Shown here piece after piece: positions 16,379 to 26,242 of a DNA stretch of 42,094 bases; the stretch's first letter is position 1, and every line of letters begins with the position of its first letter. Source of the DNA: Polaribacter sp. (lineage in GTDB: Bacteria > Bacteroidota > Bacteroidia > Flavobacteriales > Flavobacteriaceae); the NCBI GenBank assembly GCA_029250685.1, contig JAQXEU010000008.1:1-42094 (forward strand). Reading direction: 5' to 3'. The notes under the pieces are model-generated. The model was not told the DNA's origin and did no database searches. It saw only the letters and a list, made by a program, of their open reading frames with translations. The position numbers were made by a program, and so were the translations under genes.

Positions 16379-19177
16379 TTGAAACTGAAGTTATTATTTT
16401 TTTGTTTAACGACATTATTTGTAACTCGTATTTGTGCACAAACAAATTCGATAAAAATCAATGCTGTATTAGATGAAAAAAATGATGTCTTAAAAATTCA
16501 ACAAGAAATTATTTATTACAATAATTCTAAAGAATCTTTAAAGGAAATCTATCTTCATAATTGGGCAAATAGCTTTAAAGATAAAAACACGCCATTAACC
16601 AAAAGGTTGATTGGAGATTATAACAAATCACTATACTTTGCAAAAGATAACGAACGTGGTTTTAGTAAAATTTTAAATTTATCTGTTGATTTCGAAAGTA
16701 TTCAATTCAAAACAGAAGAAGGTGCAGAAGATATTCTTAAAATTGAATTAAAAAAAGTTTTAGAACCTCTTGATTCTGTTTTAATAAAAGCTTCATATAC
16801 TGTAAAAATCCCTAGTTCAAAATTCACAAATTATGGAAAAACAACAAATGGATACCATTTAAGATATTGGTATTTAACACCCGCTGTTTTTACGAACGAA
16901 TGGCAAATAACAAGCAATCTAAATACTGATGATTTATTTATTGATCCAACTAATTACAATATCAATATTAAAATTCCTAACGATCATTTTTTAAGAAGTA
17001 ACTTAATCCAGAAAAAACAGAGTTTTATTTATAATTTATCCGGAAACAATAAAACAGATGTAGTTTTAAGCATCAATAAAACAAACAATTACACAACATA
17101 TAAAACGGACAAGATTGATGTAATTACTGATATTTCACCAAAAGGGATCAATAAAAAACTAACTACTGATCTTTTAAATAGAGAACTCTTTTTTATTGAA
17201 AAATATTTAGGCCCATACACACATAATGAGTTGTTCGTTGATGAAATATCTCAAAACAAAAATCCTATTTACGGTTTAAATCAATTACCAAAATTCTTAA
17301 GTCCGTTTTCTGATGTGTTCGATAGAGATATCACCTATTTTAAAGCTATAGTTCGAAAGTATTTAGAAAACACATTGCTTCTAAATAGACGAACAGACTA
17401 TTGGTTGATAGACGGAATTCAAACTTATTTAATGATGGAATATGTGAAAGAATTCTATTCTGATGTAAAATTATTAGGAACAGTTTCTAAAGCTTGGGGA
17501 GTTAGAAATTTTAATTTTTCTAAATTAGATTTTAATGATAAATATCCGTTTGTGTATCAATTTGGAGCAAGAAGGTTTTTAGACCAAGCACTAACAACAA
17601 GAGCAGATTCTTTATCTAATTTTAACAGAAAAATTGCAAATAAATATAAAGCTGGTTTAGGGCTTCAATATTTAAAAGGCTATTTAGGGGATTCAATCAT
17701 CAATCAAAGCTTAAAAGAGTTTTTCGTTTCTAATAAATTAAAAATAATTTCGAGTACTAGGTTTAATGAAATAATTTCTTCTAAAACTGATAAAGACCTG
17801 GAGTGGTTTTTTGGAGATTACATCAGCACAAATAAAAAGATTGATTACACGATAAAAAAAATAGAAAGCAACAAGGATTCTTTATATATCAACATAAAAA
17901 ACAAAAGAAATATTACTGCTCCAGTCGCTTTATATGGTGTAAAAAACAAAGAAATTAAATTTAAAAAATGGGTTACTGGTGTCGACTCTACTAAAACAGT
18001 AACTATTGCCAAAGGAGATTTTGATAAAATCTCTTTGAATTACGAGCAGTTATACCCTGAATACAACACCTTAGACAATTGGAAAAATGTGGGGAAAAGC
18101 ATTTTAAACAAACCCATACAGTTAAAGTTAATAAAAGATATTGAAGACCCGTATTACAACCAATTGTTTTATCAACCAGAATTAGGGTATAATTATTATG
18201 ACGGAATTACTTTAGGTTTAAAACTACACAACAAACCGATTATTCCTCGAAATTTTATTTTTAAACTTGTTCCCTCTTATGCAACAAAAAGTCAATCTTT
18301 TACCGGTTTGGCCTCTGTTATATACAATCAATTTTTTGAAAAATCTAAAATTCAAAATATTATATACGGTCTTTATGCAAGTAATTTTCATTATGCTCCA
18401 GATTTATCTTACGGAGTGTTCGCACCGTATATTTCAACAATTTTTAGACGTAAAAGTCTACGAGATGTTGGCGGAAGCTCTTTAACAGTAAAGTATGTAA
18501 ATATCCACAAAGAAACAGCACAAGGAACCGTAACAAATGAAGAAGATATTTATAATGTTTTAAACATAAAATACATTAACTCAAAACCCAATATCATAGA
18601 AGGTGTTTCCTATAAAATTAACGCAGATATTTCATCAAATTTTACAAAATTTTCTACTGACATTAGATATAGAAAATTAACAGCAAAAAACAGACAATTA
18701 GATTTTCGCTTTTTTGGAGGAGCTTTTTTAAATAACAAAACAACCGGAGATTATTTTAGTTTTGGATTAGATAGACCTTCAGATTATTTGTTTGAACAAA
18801 ATTATTTTGGAAGATCAGAAAGTTCAGGGATTTTTAGCCAACAAGTTATTATAAATGATGGTGGTTTTAAATCTGTTTTACCAACTCGATTTGCAAATCA
18901 ATATATGGCTTCATTTAACTCTAGTATTGGGCTTTGGAAATGGGTAGAATATTACAACGATGTTGCTTTTCTAAAAAACAAAGGAGAAAATACTTACTTT
19001 GCTTATGAAAACGGAATCCGTTTTAACTTTATTCACAATATTTTAGAAATCTATTTTCCAATGTATTCAAACAATGGCTGGGAAATAACTCAAGAAGCAT
19101 ATCCAAGTAAAATCCGTTTTGTATTAACAGCAAGACCTTCTACTATTTATAACTTTTTTAGAAGAGGTTTTCTGTAG
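16379..19177 (+). CDS. Exported M1-like protein with probable C-terminal beta-barrel
   Basis: A 932-residue secreted protein starting at TTG, with a signal peptide (MKLKLLFFCLTTLFVTRICA). Residues about 21-490 follow the M1 aminopeptidase layout: an N-terminal beta saddle, a stretch where GAMEN would be (NPIYGLNQLP, about 295-304), a WLIDGIQTYL segment (about 342-351) that corresponds to the WLNEG motif, and DLEWFFGDYI (about 473-482). No HExxH zinc motif is present; the equivalent region reads FKAIVRKYLENTLLLN. Residues about 600-932 are rich in alternating aromatic strands and end RPSTIYNFFRRGFL, like an outer-membrane barrel. A catalytically dead peptidase tethered to the outer membrane is the reading; the function is unknown. 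Confidence 0.7.
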   Translation: MKLKLLFFCLTTLFVTRICAQTNSIKINAVLDEKNDVLKIQQEIIYYNNSKESLKEIYLHNWANSFKDKNTPLTKRLIGDYNKSLYFAKDNERGFSKILNLSVDFESIQFKTEEGAEDILKIELKKVLEPLDSVLIKASYTVKIPSSKFTNYGKTTNGYHLRYWYLTPAVFTNEWQITSNLNTDDLFIDPTNYNINIKIPNDHFLRSNLIQKKQSFIYNLSGNNKTDVVLSINKTNNYTTYKTDKIDVITDISPKGINKKLTTDLLNRELFFIEKYLGPYTHNELFVDEISQNKNPIYGLNQLPKFLSPFSDVFDRDITYFKAIVRKYLENTLLLNRRTDYWLIDGIQTYLMMEYVKEFYSDVKLLGTVSKAWGVRNFNFSKLDFNDKYPFVYQFGARRFLDQALTTRADSLSNFNRKIANKYKAGLGLQYLKGYLGDSIINQSLKEFFVSNKLKIISSTRFNEIISSKTDKDLEWFFGDYISTNKKIDYTIKKIESNKDSLYINIKNKRNITAPVALYGVKNKEIKFKKWVTGVDSTKTVTIAKGDFDKISLNYEQLYPEYNTLDNWKNVGKSILNKPIQLKLIKDIEDPYYNQLFYQPELGYNYYDGITLGLKLHNKPIIPRNFIFKLVPSYATKSQSFTGLASVIYNQFFEKSKIQNIIYGLYASNFHYAPDLSYGVFAPYISTIFRRKSLRDVGGSSLTVKYVNIHKETAQGTVTNEEDIYNVLNIKYINSKPNIIEGVSYKINADISSNFTKFSTDIRYRKLTAKNRQLDFRFFGGAFLNNKTTGDYFSFGLDRPSDYLFEQNYFGRSESSGIFSQQVIINDGGFKSVLPTRFANQYMASFNSSIGLWKWVEYYNDVAFLKNKGENTYFAYENGIRFNFIHNILEIYFPMYSNNGWEITQEAYPSKIRFVLTARPSTIYNFFRRGFL

Positions 19178-19280
19178 TTGATTGTTTTTTTGTTGATTTC
19201 GTATTTTTTTGCTGTTTTTCACAGTTTCTTTACGATATTCTCAACGAAATAAAATATTTTTAAATTTCAGTCAAAAAACT

Positions 19281-19288
19281 TACCTTTG
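19281..19288 (+). promoter_or_regulatory. -7 promoter box of the E1 dehydrogenase gene
   Basis: TACCTTTG followed by CA matches the -7 consensus and lies 24 nt before the ATG at 19313. The open frame continues upstream to 19286, inside this box, so the shorter protein is the real one. Confidence 0.6.
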
Positions 19289-19312
19289 CAAAAGTCTATA
19301 AATTATATAATT

Positions 19313-21766
19313 ATGTCTCAAGATACTGCCATTTCGAATTCAACAAATTTGTCTTTTAACGATTTTAAAAAAGAAGTTTTAAATGATTATAGAATTGCGC
19401 GCTTAAGTAGAGAATGTAGTTTATTAGGCCGTAGAGAGGTATTGACCGGTAAAGCTAAATTCGGAATTTTCGGAGACGGAAAAGAAGTGCCTCAATTAGC
19501 TATGGCTAAAGCTTTTAAAAACGGAGATTTTAGATCTGGTTACTATAGAGATCAAACATTTATGATGGCAATTGGACAATTAACTGCACAACAGTTTTTT
19601 GCAGGTTTGTATGCTCATACTGACATCAATGTTGAACCAATGTCTGCAGGTCGTCAAATGGGAGGTCATTTTGCAACACACTCTTTAGATGAAAATGGTG
19701 ATTGGAAAAACTTAACTAAACAGAAAAATTCTTCTGCTGATATTTCTCCAACTGCTGGACAAATGCCTCGTTTATTAGGACTAGCTCAAGCATCAAAAAT
19801 TTATAGAAATGTAAAAGGATTAGAGAAATTCACAAACTTTTCTAATGAAGGAAACGAAGTTGCTTGGGGAACAATTGGAAACGCAAGTACTTCTGAAGGT
19901 TTATTTTTTGAAACAATAAATGCTGCTGGTGTATTACAAGTACCAATGGTTATGAATGTTTGGGATGATGAATATGGAATCTCGGTTCACGCAAAACATC
20001 AAACAACAAAAGAGAATATTTCTGAAATTTTAAAAGGATTTCAAAAAGAAAACGACACAAACGGATATGAAATTTTTGTAGTAAATGGTTGGGATTATGT
20101 ACAATTAGTCGATGTGTATAATAAAGCATCAGAAATTGCAAGAACAAAACACATTCCTGTTTTAATTCATGTTAAGGAATTAACACAACCACAAGGACAT
20201 TCAACTTCTGGCTCACACGAAAGGTATAAATCTCCAGAACGATTACAATGGGAACAAGAATTTGATTGTTTAAATCAAATGCGTAAATGGATTTTAGAAT
20301 TTCAATTAGAAGATGAAAATGGAAATGCTTTAAAATTTATCGATTCTGAAGAAGAGTTAATAGCGATTGAGAAAGAAGCAAAAAAAGAAGTTTCATTAGC
20401 AAAAAAAAATGCGTGGAGTTCTTTTACAAACGAAATAAAATCAGAAGTTGCAACTGCTGTAATTTTACTTGAAAAAATTGCGCAAAAAAGTAGCAAAGGA
20501 ATTTTTATCACCAAATATAAAAATGATTTAACTGCAATTGCAGAGCCTATTAGAAAAGATATTCTAGTTGCTTGCAGAAAAACATTACGTTATTTAAAAG
20601 ATGAAAATTTTACAGAGAAAATTGAATTGCAAAACTTCATAAAATCATCTATTGATAATGCAGCTGTTAAATATTCTTCTCACTTGTTAAGTGAAACAGA
20701 ATTAGCAACAGAAAATGTAATTGCAGAAAAAGCAACCTACGCTTCTGAGAAAAATTTAGTCGATGCACGTGTAATTATGCGTGATAATTTTGATGCAATT
20801 TTAGCAAAATATCCTGAAGTTTTAATTTTTGGTGAAGATGCTGGTCATATTGGTGATGTAAACCAAGGTTTAGAAGGTTTACAAGAAAAGTTTGGCGAAT
20901 TGAGAGTTTCTGATACAGGAATTAGAGAGGCAACCATATTAGGACAAGGAATTGGAATGGCAATGCGTGGCTTAAGACCAATCGCTGAAATACAATATTT
21001 AGATTACTTATTATACGCTTTACAAATAATGAGTGATGATTTAGCAACGTTGCGTTACCGAACTTTCGGTAAACAAAAAGCACCGTTAATTATAAGAACT
21101 CGTGGGCACAGATTAGAAGGAATTTGGCATTCTGGATCTCCGATGGGTGGAATCATAAATAACATTCGCGGAATTCATGTGTTGGTTCCAAGAAACATGA
21201 CAAAAGCTGCTGGATTTTACAATACTTTACTAGAAGGAGATGATCCTGCTTTGGTTATTGAATGTTTAAACGGATATCGTTTAAAAGAAGAGTTACCAAC
21301 TAATTTAGGAGAATTTAAAACTCCAATTGGAGAAGTAGAAACAATTAAAGAAGGAACAGACATTACCATAATTTCTTACGGATCTACCTTAAGAATCATT
21401 GAAGAAGCTGCTAAGGAATTAGCACAAGTTGATATTAATGTAGAAATTGTTGATGCTCAAAGTTTATTGCCTTTTGATCTAAATCATGAAACAGTGAAAT
21501 CGGTAGCAAAAACAAATCGTTTGTTAGTTGTTGATGAAGATGTTCCTGGTGGAGCTTCTGCTTATTTATTACAAGAAATTGTAGAAAATCAAAACGGATA
21601 TCAATATTTAGATAGCAAACCGCAAACCTTAACTGCAAAAGCTCACAGACCAGCTTACGGAACAGATGGAGATTATTTCTCTAAACCATCTTCTGAAGAT
21701 GTTTTTGAGAAGGTGTACGAAATGATGCATGAAGTAAATCCTGCAAAATATAAAAGCTTGTACTAG
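19313..21766 (+). CDS. Fused 2-oxoacid dehydrogenase E1 component, alpha and beta
   Basis: A single 817-residue chain carrying both E1 subunits of a 2-oxoacid (branched-chain or pyruvate) dehydrogenase, which decarboxylates the oxoacid with thiamine diphosphate. The alpha part (about 1-420) includes SAGRQMGGHFATH and the cofactor region GNASTSEGLFFETINAAG; the beta part (about 480-815) starts NLVDARVIMRDNFDAILAKY and includes FGEDAGHIGDVNQGLEGLQ and IRTRGHRLEGIWHSGSPMGG. The fused order is common in Bacteroidota. No E2 or E3 gene is adjacent. It ends convergently with the DUF2851 gene, sharing the bases CTAG. Confidence 0.93.
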   Translation: MSQDTAISNSTNLSFNDFKKEVLNDYRIARLSRECSLLGRREVLTGKAKFGIFGDGKEVPQLAMAKAFKNGDFRSGYYRDQTFMMAIGQLTAQQFFAGLYAHTDINVEPMSAGRQMGGHFATHSLDENGDWKNLTKQKNSSADISPTAGQMPRLLGLAQASKIYRNVKGLEKFTNFSNEGNEVAWGTIGNASTSEGLFFETINAAGVLQVPMVMNVWDDEYGISVHAKHQTTKENISEILKGFQKENDTNGYEIFVVNGWDYVQLVDVYNKASEIARTKHIPVLIHVKELTQPQGHSTSGSHERYKSPERLQWEQEFDCLNQMRKWILEFQLEDENGNALKFIDSEEELIAIEKEAKKEVSLAKKNAWSSFTNEIKSEVATAVILLEKIAQKSSKGIFITKYKNDLTAIAEPIRKDILVACRKTLRYLKDENFTEKIELQNFIKSSIDNAAVKYSSHLLSETELATENVIAEKATYASEKNLVDARVIMRDNFDAILAKYPEVLIFGEDAGHIGDVNQGLEGLQEKFGELRVSDTGIREATILGQGIGMAMRGLRPIAEIQYLDYLLYALQIMSDDLATLRYRTFGKQKAPLIIRTRGHRLEGIWHSGSPMGGIINNIRGIHVLVPRNMTKAAGFYNTLLEGDDPALVIECLNGYRLKEELPTNLGEFKTPIGEVETIKEGTDITIISYGSTLRIIEEAAKELAQVDINVEIVDAQSLLPFDLNHETVKSVAKTNRLLVVDEDVPGGASAYLLQEIVENQNGYQYLDSKPQTLTAKAHRPAYGTDGDYFSKPSSEDVFEKVYEMMHEVNPAKYKSLY

Positions 21767-23037
21767 GCTTTCTTTAAAATAACATTACCTATTGCACATT
21801 GTAAACAACGTTTCTTTGCGCAATAGTTGTTTTTAAGCTGTAATAAAGCTTGCGTTTCAAAAGCATTTTTAGAACTTATTTTCAACTCATTAAATTTGTC
21901 AATTATTGAGTTTTTTTCTGACTTTAATTGTTGAATCAAGCATAAAAATTCAGTTTCTTCAACCTCTCCTCTACCCTTTAAATAATTAAATTTTAGCGGA
22001 ATTATTGTATTAATCAATAATAAATCTACAAACGATTTTGTGAGCTTTTTAGCTATTTTTCTTGATATTGCTTTAAACGTATAGTGCGTTTTCCAAAAGT
22101 CATTTAATTCAACCGAAAACAACTGATAGAATACTTTTAAATCAGACGTTTCAATTAGTTTTGAAAACAAGTTTTGATGTTTATGATACAATGAAGACAA
22201 TTGCGCAATTCGTATCGTTGGAAAATTTGTTGGACGCATTCTAAAAAACTGAAATTGTCCATTATGAATTGGTTTTAAATTGAATTTATGTTTCAAATAC
22301 TCATATTCAGTTTTTAATTTGATGACATATTTTTCTTCGGATGATTCTTCTAAAAACCCAGCTTGACCAAAAAACAAAGCCTGCAACTTAAACGCATCAT
22401 TTTGTAATTTTCTAACTCTAAAAAAATCAATTGAATTTGCTAAATTTAAAAATGCATCCGCATTGGTTTTCAACCCGAAATTCTTTGCTAATAATTTAAA
22501 AAGCACCGCTTCATAATCATTATTAGAATCGCTTAATAATTGATTGATCAAGATTGATTTCTCTTCTAATCGTTCAAAAAACAACCGCTCTTTCCAATTT
22601 TCTAACACAAAAGTATCGATTGTTGGTATTAATTTTTCACAAGGAATCCAACGTTGCTCTTTTGAATACAAATTTTGATAATTCAATAACAAATCCTTTG
22701 CTACTATTCTAGAAATATTTAGCGTTGGTAAAGACAAATTATCTTTGCTAAAAACTTCAACATCATCTTCCCAAACAACGTGTAAAATTACCGAGTCATA
22801 ATTAGAATCATTTTCATGTTGATGCAAATACCAATCAGAAGATTTTACATGAATTTCTAAATTTCCAACCCATAAAATGTCATCAATTTTTATTCTAGCA
22901 TTTAAAAAATCTGGACCAGAATTGGAATTATGAATTCCTGGAGAAATAATTTCGATTTGATTTGATTCTGTCGATCGTAAATTTATTTTGGTAAACAATT
23001 GATGCATCCAAACATAATGAAGGAAATCTTCTTTCAT
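21763..23037 (-). CDS. DUF2851 family protein
   Basis: A 424-residue protein of a Bacteroidota-typical family of unknown function. The N-terminal part (MKEDFLHYVWMHQLF, then PGIHNSNSGPDFLNARIKID) and LEIHVKSSDWYLHQHENDSNYDSVILHVVW are the strongly conserved segment and resemble a metal-binding or nuclease-like pattern, though no function is assigned. The C-terminus carries three closely spaced cysteines (C406, C411, C414; NYCAKKRCLQCAIG), possibly a metal site. It has no signal peptide or membrane segment. The gene is divergent from the nitroreductase gene and convergent with the E1 gene. Confidence 0.85.
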   Translation of the reverse strand: MKEDFLHYVWMHQLFTKINLRSTESNQIEIISPGIHNSNSGPDFLNARIKIDDILWVGNLEIHVKSSDWYLHQHENDSNYDSVILHVVWEDDVEVFSKDNLSLPTLNISRIVAKDLLLNYQNLYSKEQRWIPCEKLIPTIDTFVLENWKERLFFERLEEKSILINQLLSDSNNDYEAVLFKLLAKNFGLKTNADAFLNLANSIDFFRVRKLQNDAFKLQALFFGQAGFLEESSEEKYVIKLKTEYEYLKHKFNLKPIHNGQFQFFRMRPTNFPTIRIAQLSSLYHKHQNLFSKLIETSDLKVFYQLFSVELNDFWKTHYTFKAISRKIAKKLTKSFVDLLLINTIIPLKFNYLKGRGEVEETEFLCLIQQLKSEKNSIIDKFNELKISSKNAFETQALLQLKNNYCAKKRCLQCAIGNVILKKA

Positions 23038-23141
23038 AGCAATACTTTTTTTCTTTTTCGCTTTTCAATTTACAAAAAAAATCTCTATACAACTATTCGT
23101 TTTTATTATCGAGAGTAACATCTTAGCCAATTATTGTTTCT

Positions 23142-23149
23142 TATTTTTG
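23142..23149 (+). promoter_or_regulatory. -7 promoter box of the nitroreductase gene
   Basis: TATTTTTG fits TAnnTTTG and lies 18 nt before the ATG at 23168. No TTG is found at the -33 distance. Confidence 0.5.
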
Positions 23150-23167
23150 TAATATAATTAGAGAAAA

Positions 23168-23800
23168 ATGAATAGTATCAAAAATTTAGAATGGCGTTAC
23201 GCAACAAAGAAATTTGACGCAACAAAATCGCTTTCAAATTCGCAAATAAACATCTTAAAAGAAGCGTTTAATTTAACAGCAACTTCTTACGGATTGCAAC
23301 CTGTAAAAATGGTTGTAATTCAAAATAAAGAAATTCAAAATCAATTAGTAGCACATTCTTGGAATCAGAATCAAGTTTTAGAAGCATCACATGTTTTAGT
23401 ATTATGTATTCCAAAAAATTATACAACAGAAGATGTTGAAAATTATTTCTCTTTGGTGAAGAGCATCAGAAATACACCAGATAAAATTTTAAATCCGTTT
23501 AAAGAAATGTTGACCTCTTCAATTGATAGTAAATCGCAAGAAGAATTGAAAACATGGAATACAAATCAAGCTTATATCGCTTTAGGAAACTTAATGACCG
23601 TTGCTGCAAATGAGCAAATTGACTCTTGCCCGATGGAAGGATTTATTCCAGAAAAATATGATGAAATTTTAAATCTTGATAAACACAATTTAACTTCTGT
23701 TTTGGTTTTACCTGTAGGATTTAGAGCAGATGATTGTTTTATGAAGGATTTGAAAAAAATTCGAAGAAAAACATCAGAAGTTGTCATTGAAATCTCTTAA
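23168..23800 (+). CDS. NAD(P)H-dependent nitroreductase-family oxidoreductase
   Basis: A 210-residue FMN-dependent oxidoreductase of the NfsB-like nitroreductase group. The start NLEWRYATKKFDATKSLS carries the conserved RY..KKFD segment that binds FMN, followed by SYGLQPVKMVVIQN and, near the C-terminus, SCPMEGFIPEKYDEIL and SVLVLPVGFRADD. Substrate could be quinones, nitro compounds or flavin; it cannot be told from sequence. pepD begins 25 nt downstream and may be cotranscribed. Confidence 0.9.
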   Translation: MNSIKNLEWRYATKKFDATKSLSNSQINILKEAFNLTATSYGLQPVKMVVIQNKEIQNQLVAHSWNQNQVLEASHVLVLCIPKNYTTEDVENYFSLVKSIRNTPDKILNPFKEMLTSSIDSKSQEELKTWNTNQAYIALGNLMTVAANEQIDSCPMEGFIPEKYDEILNLDKHNLTSVLVLPVGFRADDCFMKDLKKIRRKTSEVVIEIS

Positions 23801-23825
23801 TTTTAAGTCCTCAAAAAAACTCATC

Positions 23826-25286
23826 ATGAATTCAGAAATAAGAAACCTAGAACCAAAAGTTATTTGGAATAATTTTGCTGATTTAAACGCAGTTCCTCGA
23901 CCATCAAAAAAAGAAGAACGAGTAATTGCTTTTATGGTTAATTTTGGAAAAAAACTACACCTAGAAACTGTCGTTGATAATGTTGGAAACGTTATCATTA
24001 AAAAACCAGCAACTGCTAGATTCGAAAACAGAAAAACGGTTGTAATGCAAAGCCATCTAGATATGGTGCATCAAAAGAATTCTGACACCATTTTTGATTT
24101 TGACAAACAAGGAATCGAAATGTATGTTGATGGCGATTGGGTCACTGCAAAAGGAACTACTTTAGGAGCAGATAATGGCTTAGGTGTTGCAGCAATTATG
24201 AGTGTTTTAGAATCTAAAACGATTGAACACCCTCCGCTAGAAGCATTATTTACAATTGACGAAGAAACTGGAATGACTGGCGCAAAAGGATTAGAGGCTG
24301 GATATTTAGATGGTGAAATTCTTTTGAACTTAGATACCGAAGAAGATGATGAAATCGGAATGGGTTGTGCTGGTGGAATTGATGTGACTGCAAAAAGAAC
24401 GTATTCTGAAGAAAATGTTTCTGACAACTCTTCAGCATTTATTATTTCTATAAGCGGATTAAATGGCGGACATTCTGGAATGGATATTCACAAAGGATTA
24501 GGAAATGCAAATAAAATAATGAACAGAGTTTTATTTGATGGTTTTGAAAACTTTGGCTTACGAATTGCCGAATTAAATGGTGGAAGTTTACGAAATGCAA
24601 TTCCGAGAGAAAGCAAAGCTACTATTGTAATTGATACCATTTCAAAAGAACCATTCTTTTTTGAAATGAATGAATTGATTATCAATATAACCACTGAATT
24701 TAAAAGTTTAGAACCAAATTTATCAATTGAAATTTCTGAAACGAACCTTCCCGAAAAAGTAATGAGTTTAGGTGTTCAAGAAGGTTTTATAAAATCGATT
24801 TACACCGCTTTAAACGGCGTTTACAGAATGAGTCCGGATATTAAAGACTTGGTAGAAACTTCTAACAATATTGCCAAGATTGTTGTAAAAAACGGAAATA
24901 TCTCTGTGAATTGCTTAACACGTTCTTCTTCAGAAACCAATAAAATAGACTTGGCAAATTCGATTCGTTCTGCATTTGAATTAGCTGGTTTTGAAGTTAG
25001 TTTTTCTGGTGAATACCCAGGTTGGTTACCAAATATTAATTCTGATATTTTAAAAGTGTTAGATAATTTATATGAAAAACTACACGGAGAAAAAGCTAAA
25101 ATCGCAGCTTGTCACGCAGGTTTAGAGTGTGGTATTTTAGGTCAGAATTATCCGAAAATGGACATGGTTTCTTTTGGACCAACAATTTTAGGAGCCCATT
25201 CTCCTGATGAAAGAGCAAGCATTTCTTCCACTGAAAAATTCTGGAATTTTTTATTAGAAATTCTAAAAAATATCCCAAATAAATAA
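23826..25286 (+). CDS. pepD: Aminoacyl-histidine dipeptidase (M20 family)
   Basis: Cytosolic Zn-dependent dipeptidase, 486 residues. Metal ligands and catalytic residues fit PepD: H77 and D79 in MQSHLDMVHQ, D116 in GADNGLG, E146-E147 in DEETGMTG, D170 in LNLDTEEDD, and a C-terminal histidine in GAHSPDE. A dimerisation lid lies between (about 205-390). The frame is open to 23781, but the ATG at 23826 gives the usual PepD start (MNSEIRNLEPKVIWNNFADL) and avoids overlapping the nitroreductase gene. A strong terminator follows at 25300-25330. Confidence 0.94.
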   Translation: MNSEIRNLEPKVIWNNFADLNAVPRPSKKEERVIAFMVNFGKKLHLETVVDNVGNVIIKKPATARFENRKTVVMQSHLDMVHQKNSDTIFDFDKQGIEMYVDGDWVTAKGTTLGADNGLGVAAIMSVLESKTIEHPPLEALFTIDEETGMTGAKGLEAGYLDGEILLNLDTEEDDEIGMGCAGGIDVTAKRTYSEENVSDNSSAFIISISGLNGGHSGMDIHKGLGNANKIMNRVLFDGFENFGLRIAELNGGSLRNAIPRESKATIVIDTISKEPFFFEMNELIINITTEFKSLEPNLSIEISETNLPEKVMSLGVQEGFIKSIYTALNGVYRMSPDIKDLVETSNNIAKIVVKNGNISVNCLTRSSSETNKIDLANSIRSAFELAGFEVSFSGEYPGWLPNINSDILKVLDNLYEKLHGEKAKIAACHAGLECGILGQNYPKMDMVSFGPTILGAHSPDERASISSTEKFWNFLLEILKNIPNK

Positions 25287-25299
25287 TAAAATTCATTAG

Positions 25300-25330
25300 A
25301 AAAAACCGTTGATAAGTCAACGGTTTTTTT
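25300..25330 (+). terminator. Strong intrinsic terminator after pepD
   Basis: A perfect 13-bp stem (AAAAAACCGTTGA and TCAACGGTTTTTT) with a 4-nt TAAG loop ends in a run of seven T. It may work in both directions because of the A run on its left. Confidence 0.93.
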
Positions 25331-25413
25331 ACACTTAATAATGTTTATTATCTTCAATAAAACAAACATAATTAACTGATTTACATGAATTTATGTTTTT
25401 ATTATTTTGTTAA

Positions 25414-25421
25414 TATCTTTG
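25414..25421 (+). promoter_or_regulatory. Possible -7 promoter box of the parA operon
   Basis: TATCTTTG fits TAnnTTTG and lies 56 nt before the parA ATG. No good -33 TTG was found. Confidence 0.45.
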
Positions 25422-25477
25422 ATTTTAAATAACCGTAAATAATCGTATTTTTACTTTTTATATAATCCGACTATTTA

Positions 25478-26242
25478 ATGGGTAAAATTATTGCAATTGC
25501 AAATCAGAAAGGTGGTGTTGGTAAAACTACAACTACAGTAAATCTAGCAGCTTCTTTAGGTGTCTTAGAAAAGAAAGTGTTGTTAATTGATGCTGATCCT
25601 CAAGCAAATGCATCTTCCGGTTTAGGAATTGATGTTGATGCAGTAGAAATTGGAACCTATCAAGTTTTAGAACATACGGCTTCGATAAATGATGCAATTC
25701 AAAAAACCACTTCTCCGAATGTAGACATTATCCCAGCTCATATTGATTTAGTTGCTATTGAAATTGAATTGGTAGACAAAGAGCAACGTGAATATATGTT
25801 GCAAAAAGCTGTTGCTGAATTAACTACAGAATACGATTATATTCTAATTGATTGTGCGCCATCATTAGGTTTAATCACCTTAAATTCTTTGGTTGCAGCA
25901 AATTCTGTAATCATTCCAATTCAATGCGAATATTTTGCTTTAGAAGGATTAGGAAAACTATTAAATACAATTAAAAGTATACAAAACATACACAATGCTG
26001 ATTTAGATATTGAAGGTTTGTTATTAACCATGTTTGACTCTCGATTACGTCTTTCAAATCAAGTTGTAGAAGAGGTAAGAAAGCACTTTAGCACCATGGT
26101 TTTTGACACAATTATTAGACGAAATACACGTTTAGGAGAAGCCCCAAGTTACGGCGAAAGTATTATCGCTTATGACGCTACAAGCAAAGGAGCGGTAAAT
26201 TATTTAAGTTTAGCAAACGAAATTATTAAGAAAAACGTATAA
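25478..26242 (+). CDS. parA: Chromosome partitioning ATPase ParA (Soj)
   Basis: Walker-type ATPase that moves the origin region, working with ParB. The 254 residues are those of the chromosomal Soj class with no N-terminal HTH. The deviant Walker A is KGGVGKTT (about 11-18), followed by DADPQANAS (about 40-48) and DCAPSLG. The parB ATG overlaps its stop (TAATG), so the two are translationally coupled. No parS sequence was recognised by eye in this window. Confidence 0.96.
   Translation: MGKIIAIANQKGGVGKTTTTVNLAASLGVLEKKVLLIDADPQANASSGLGIDVDAVEIGTYQVLEHTASINDAIQKTTSPNVDIIPAHIDLVAIEIELVDKEQREYMLQKAVAELTTEYDYILIDCAPSLGLITLNSLVAANSVIIPIQCEYFALEGLGKLLNTIKSIQNIHNADLDIEGLLLTMFDSRLRLSNQVVEEVRKHFSTMVFDTIIRRNTRLGEAPSYGESIIAYDATSKGAVNYLSLANEIIKKNV

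Noticed and set aside
23781..23825. Longer pepD start overlapping the nitroreductase gene
   Set aside because: The ATG at 23826 gives the usual family start.
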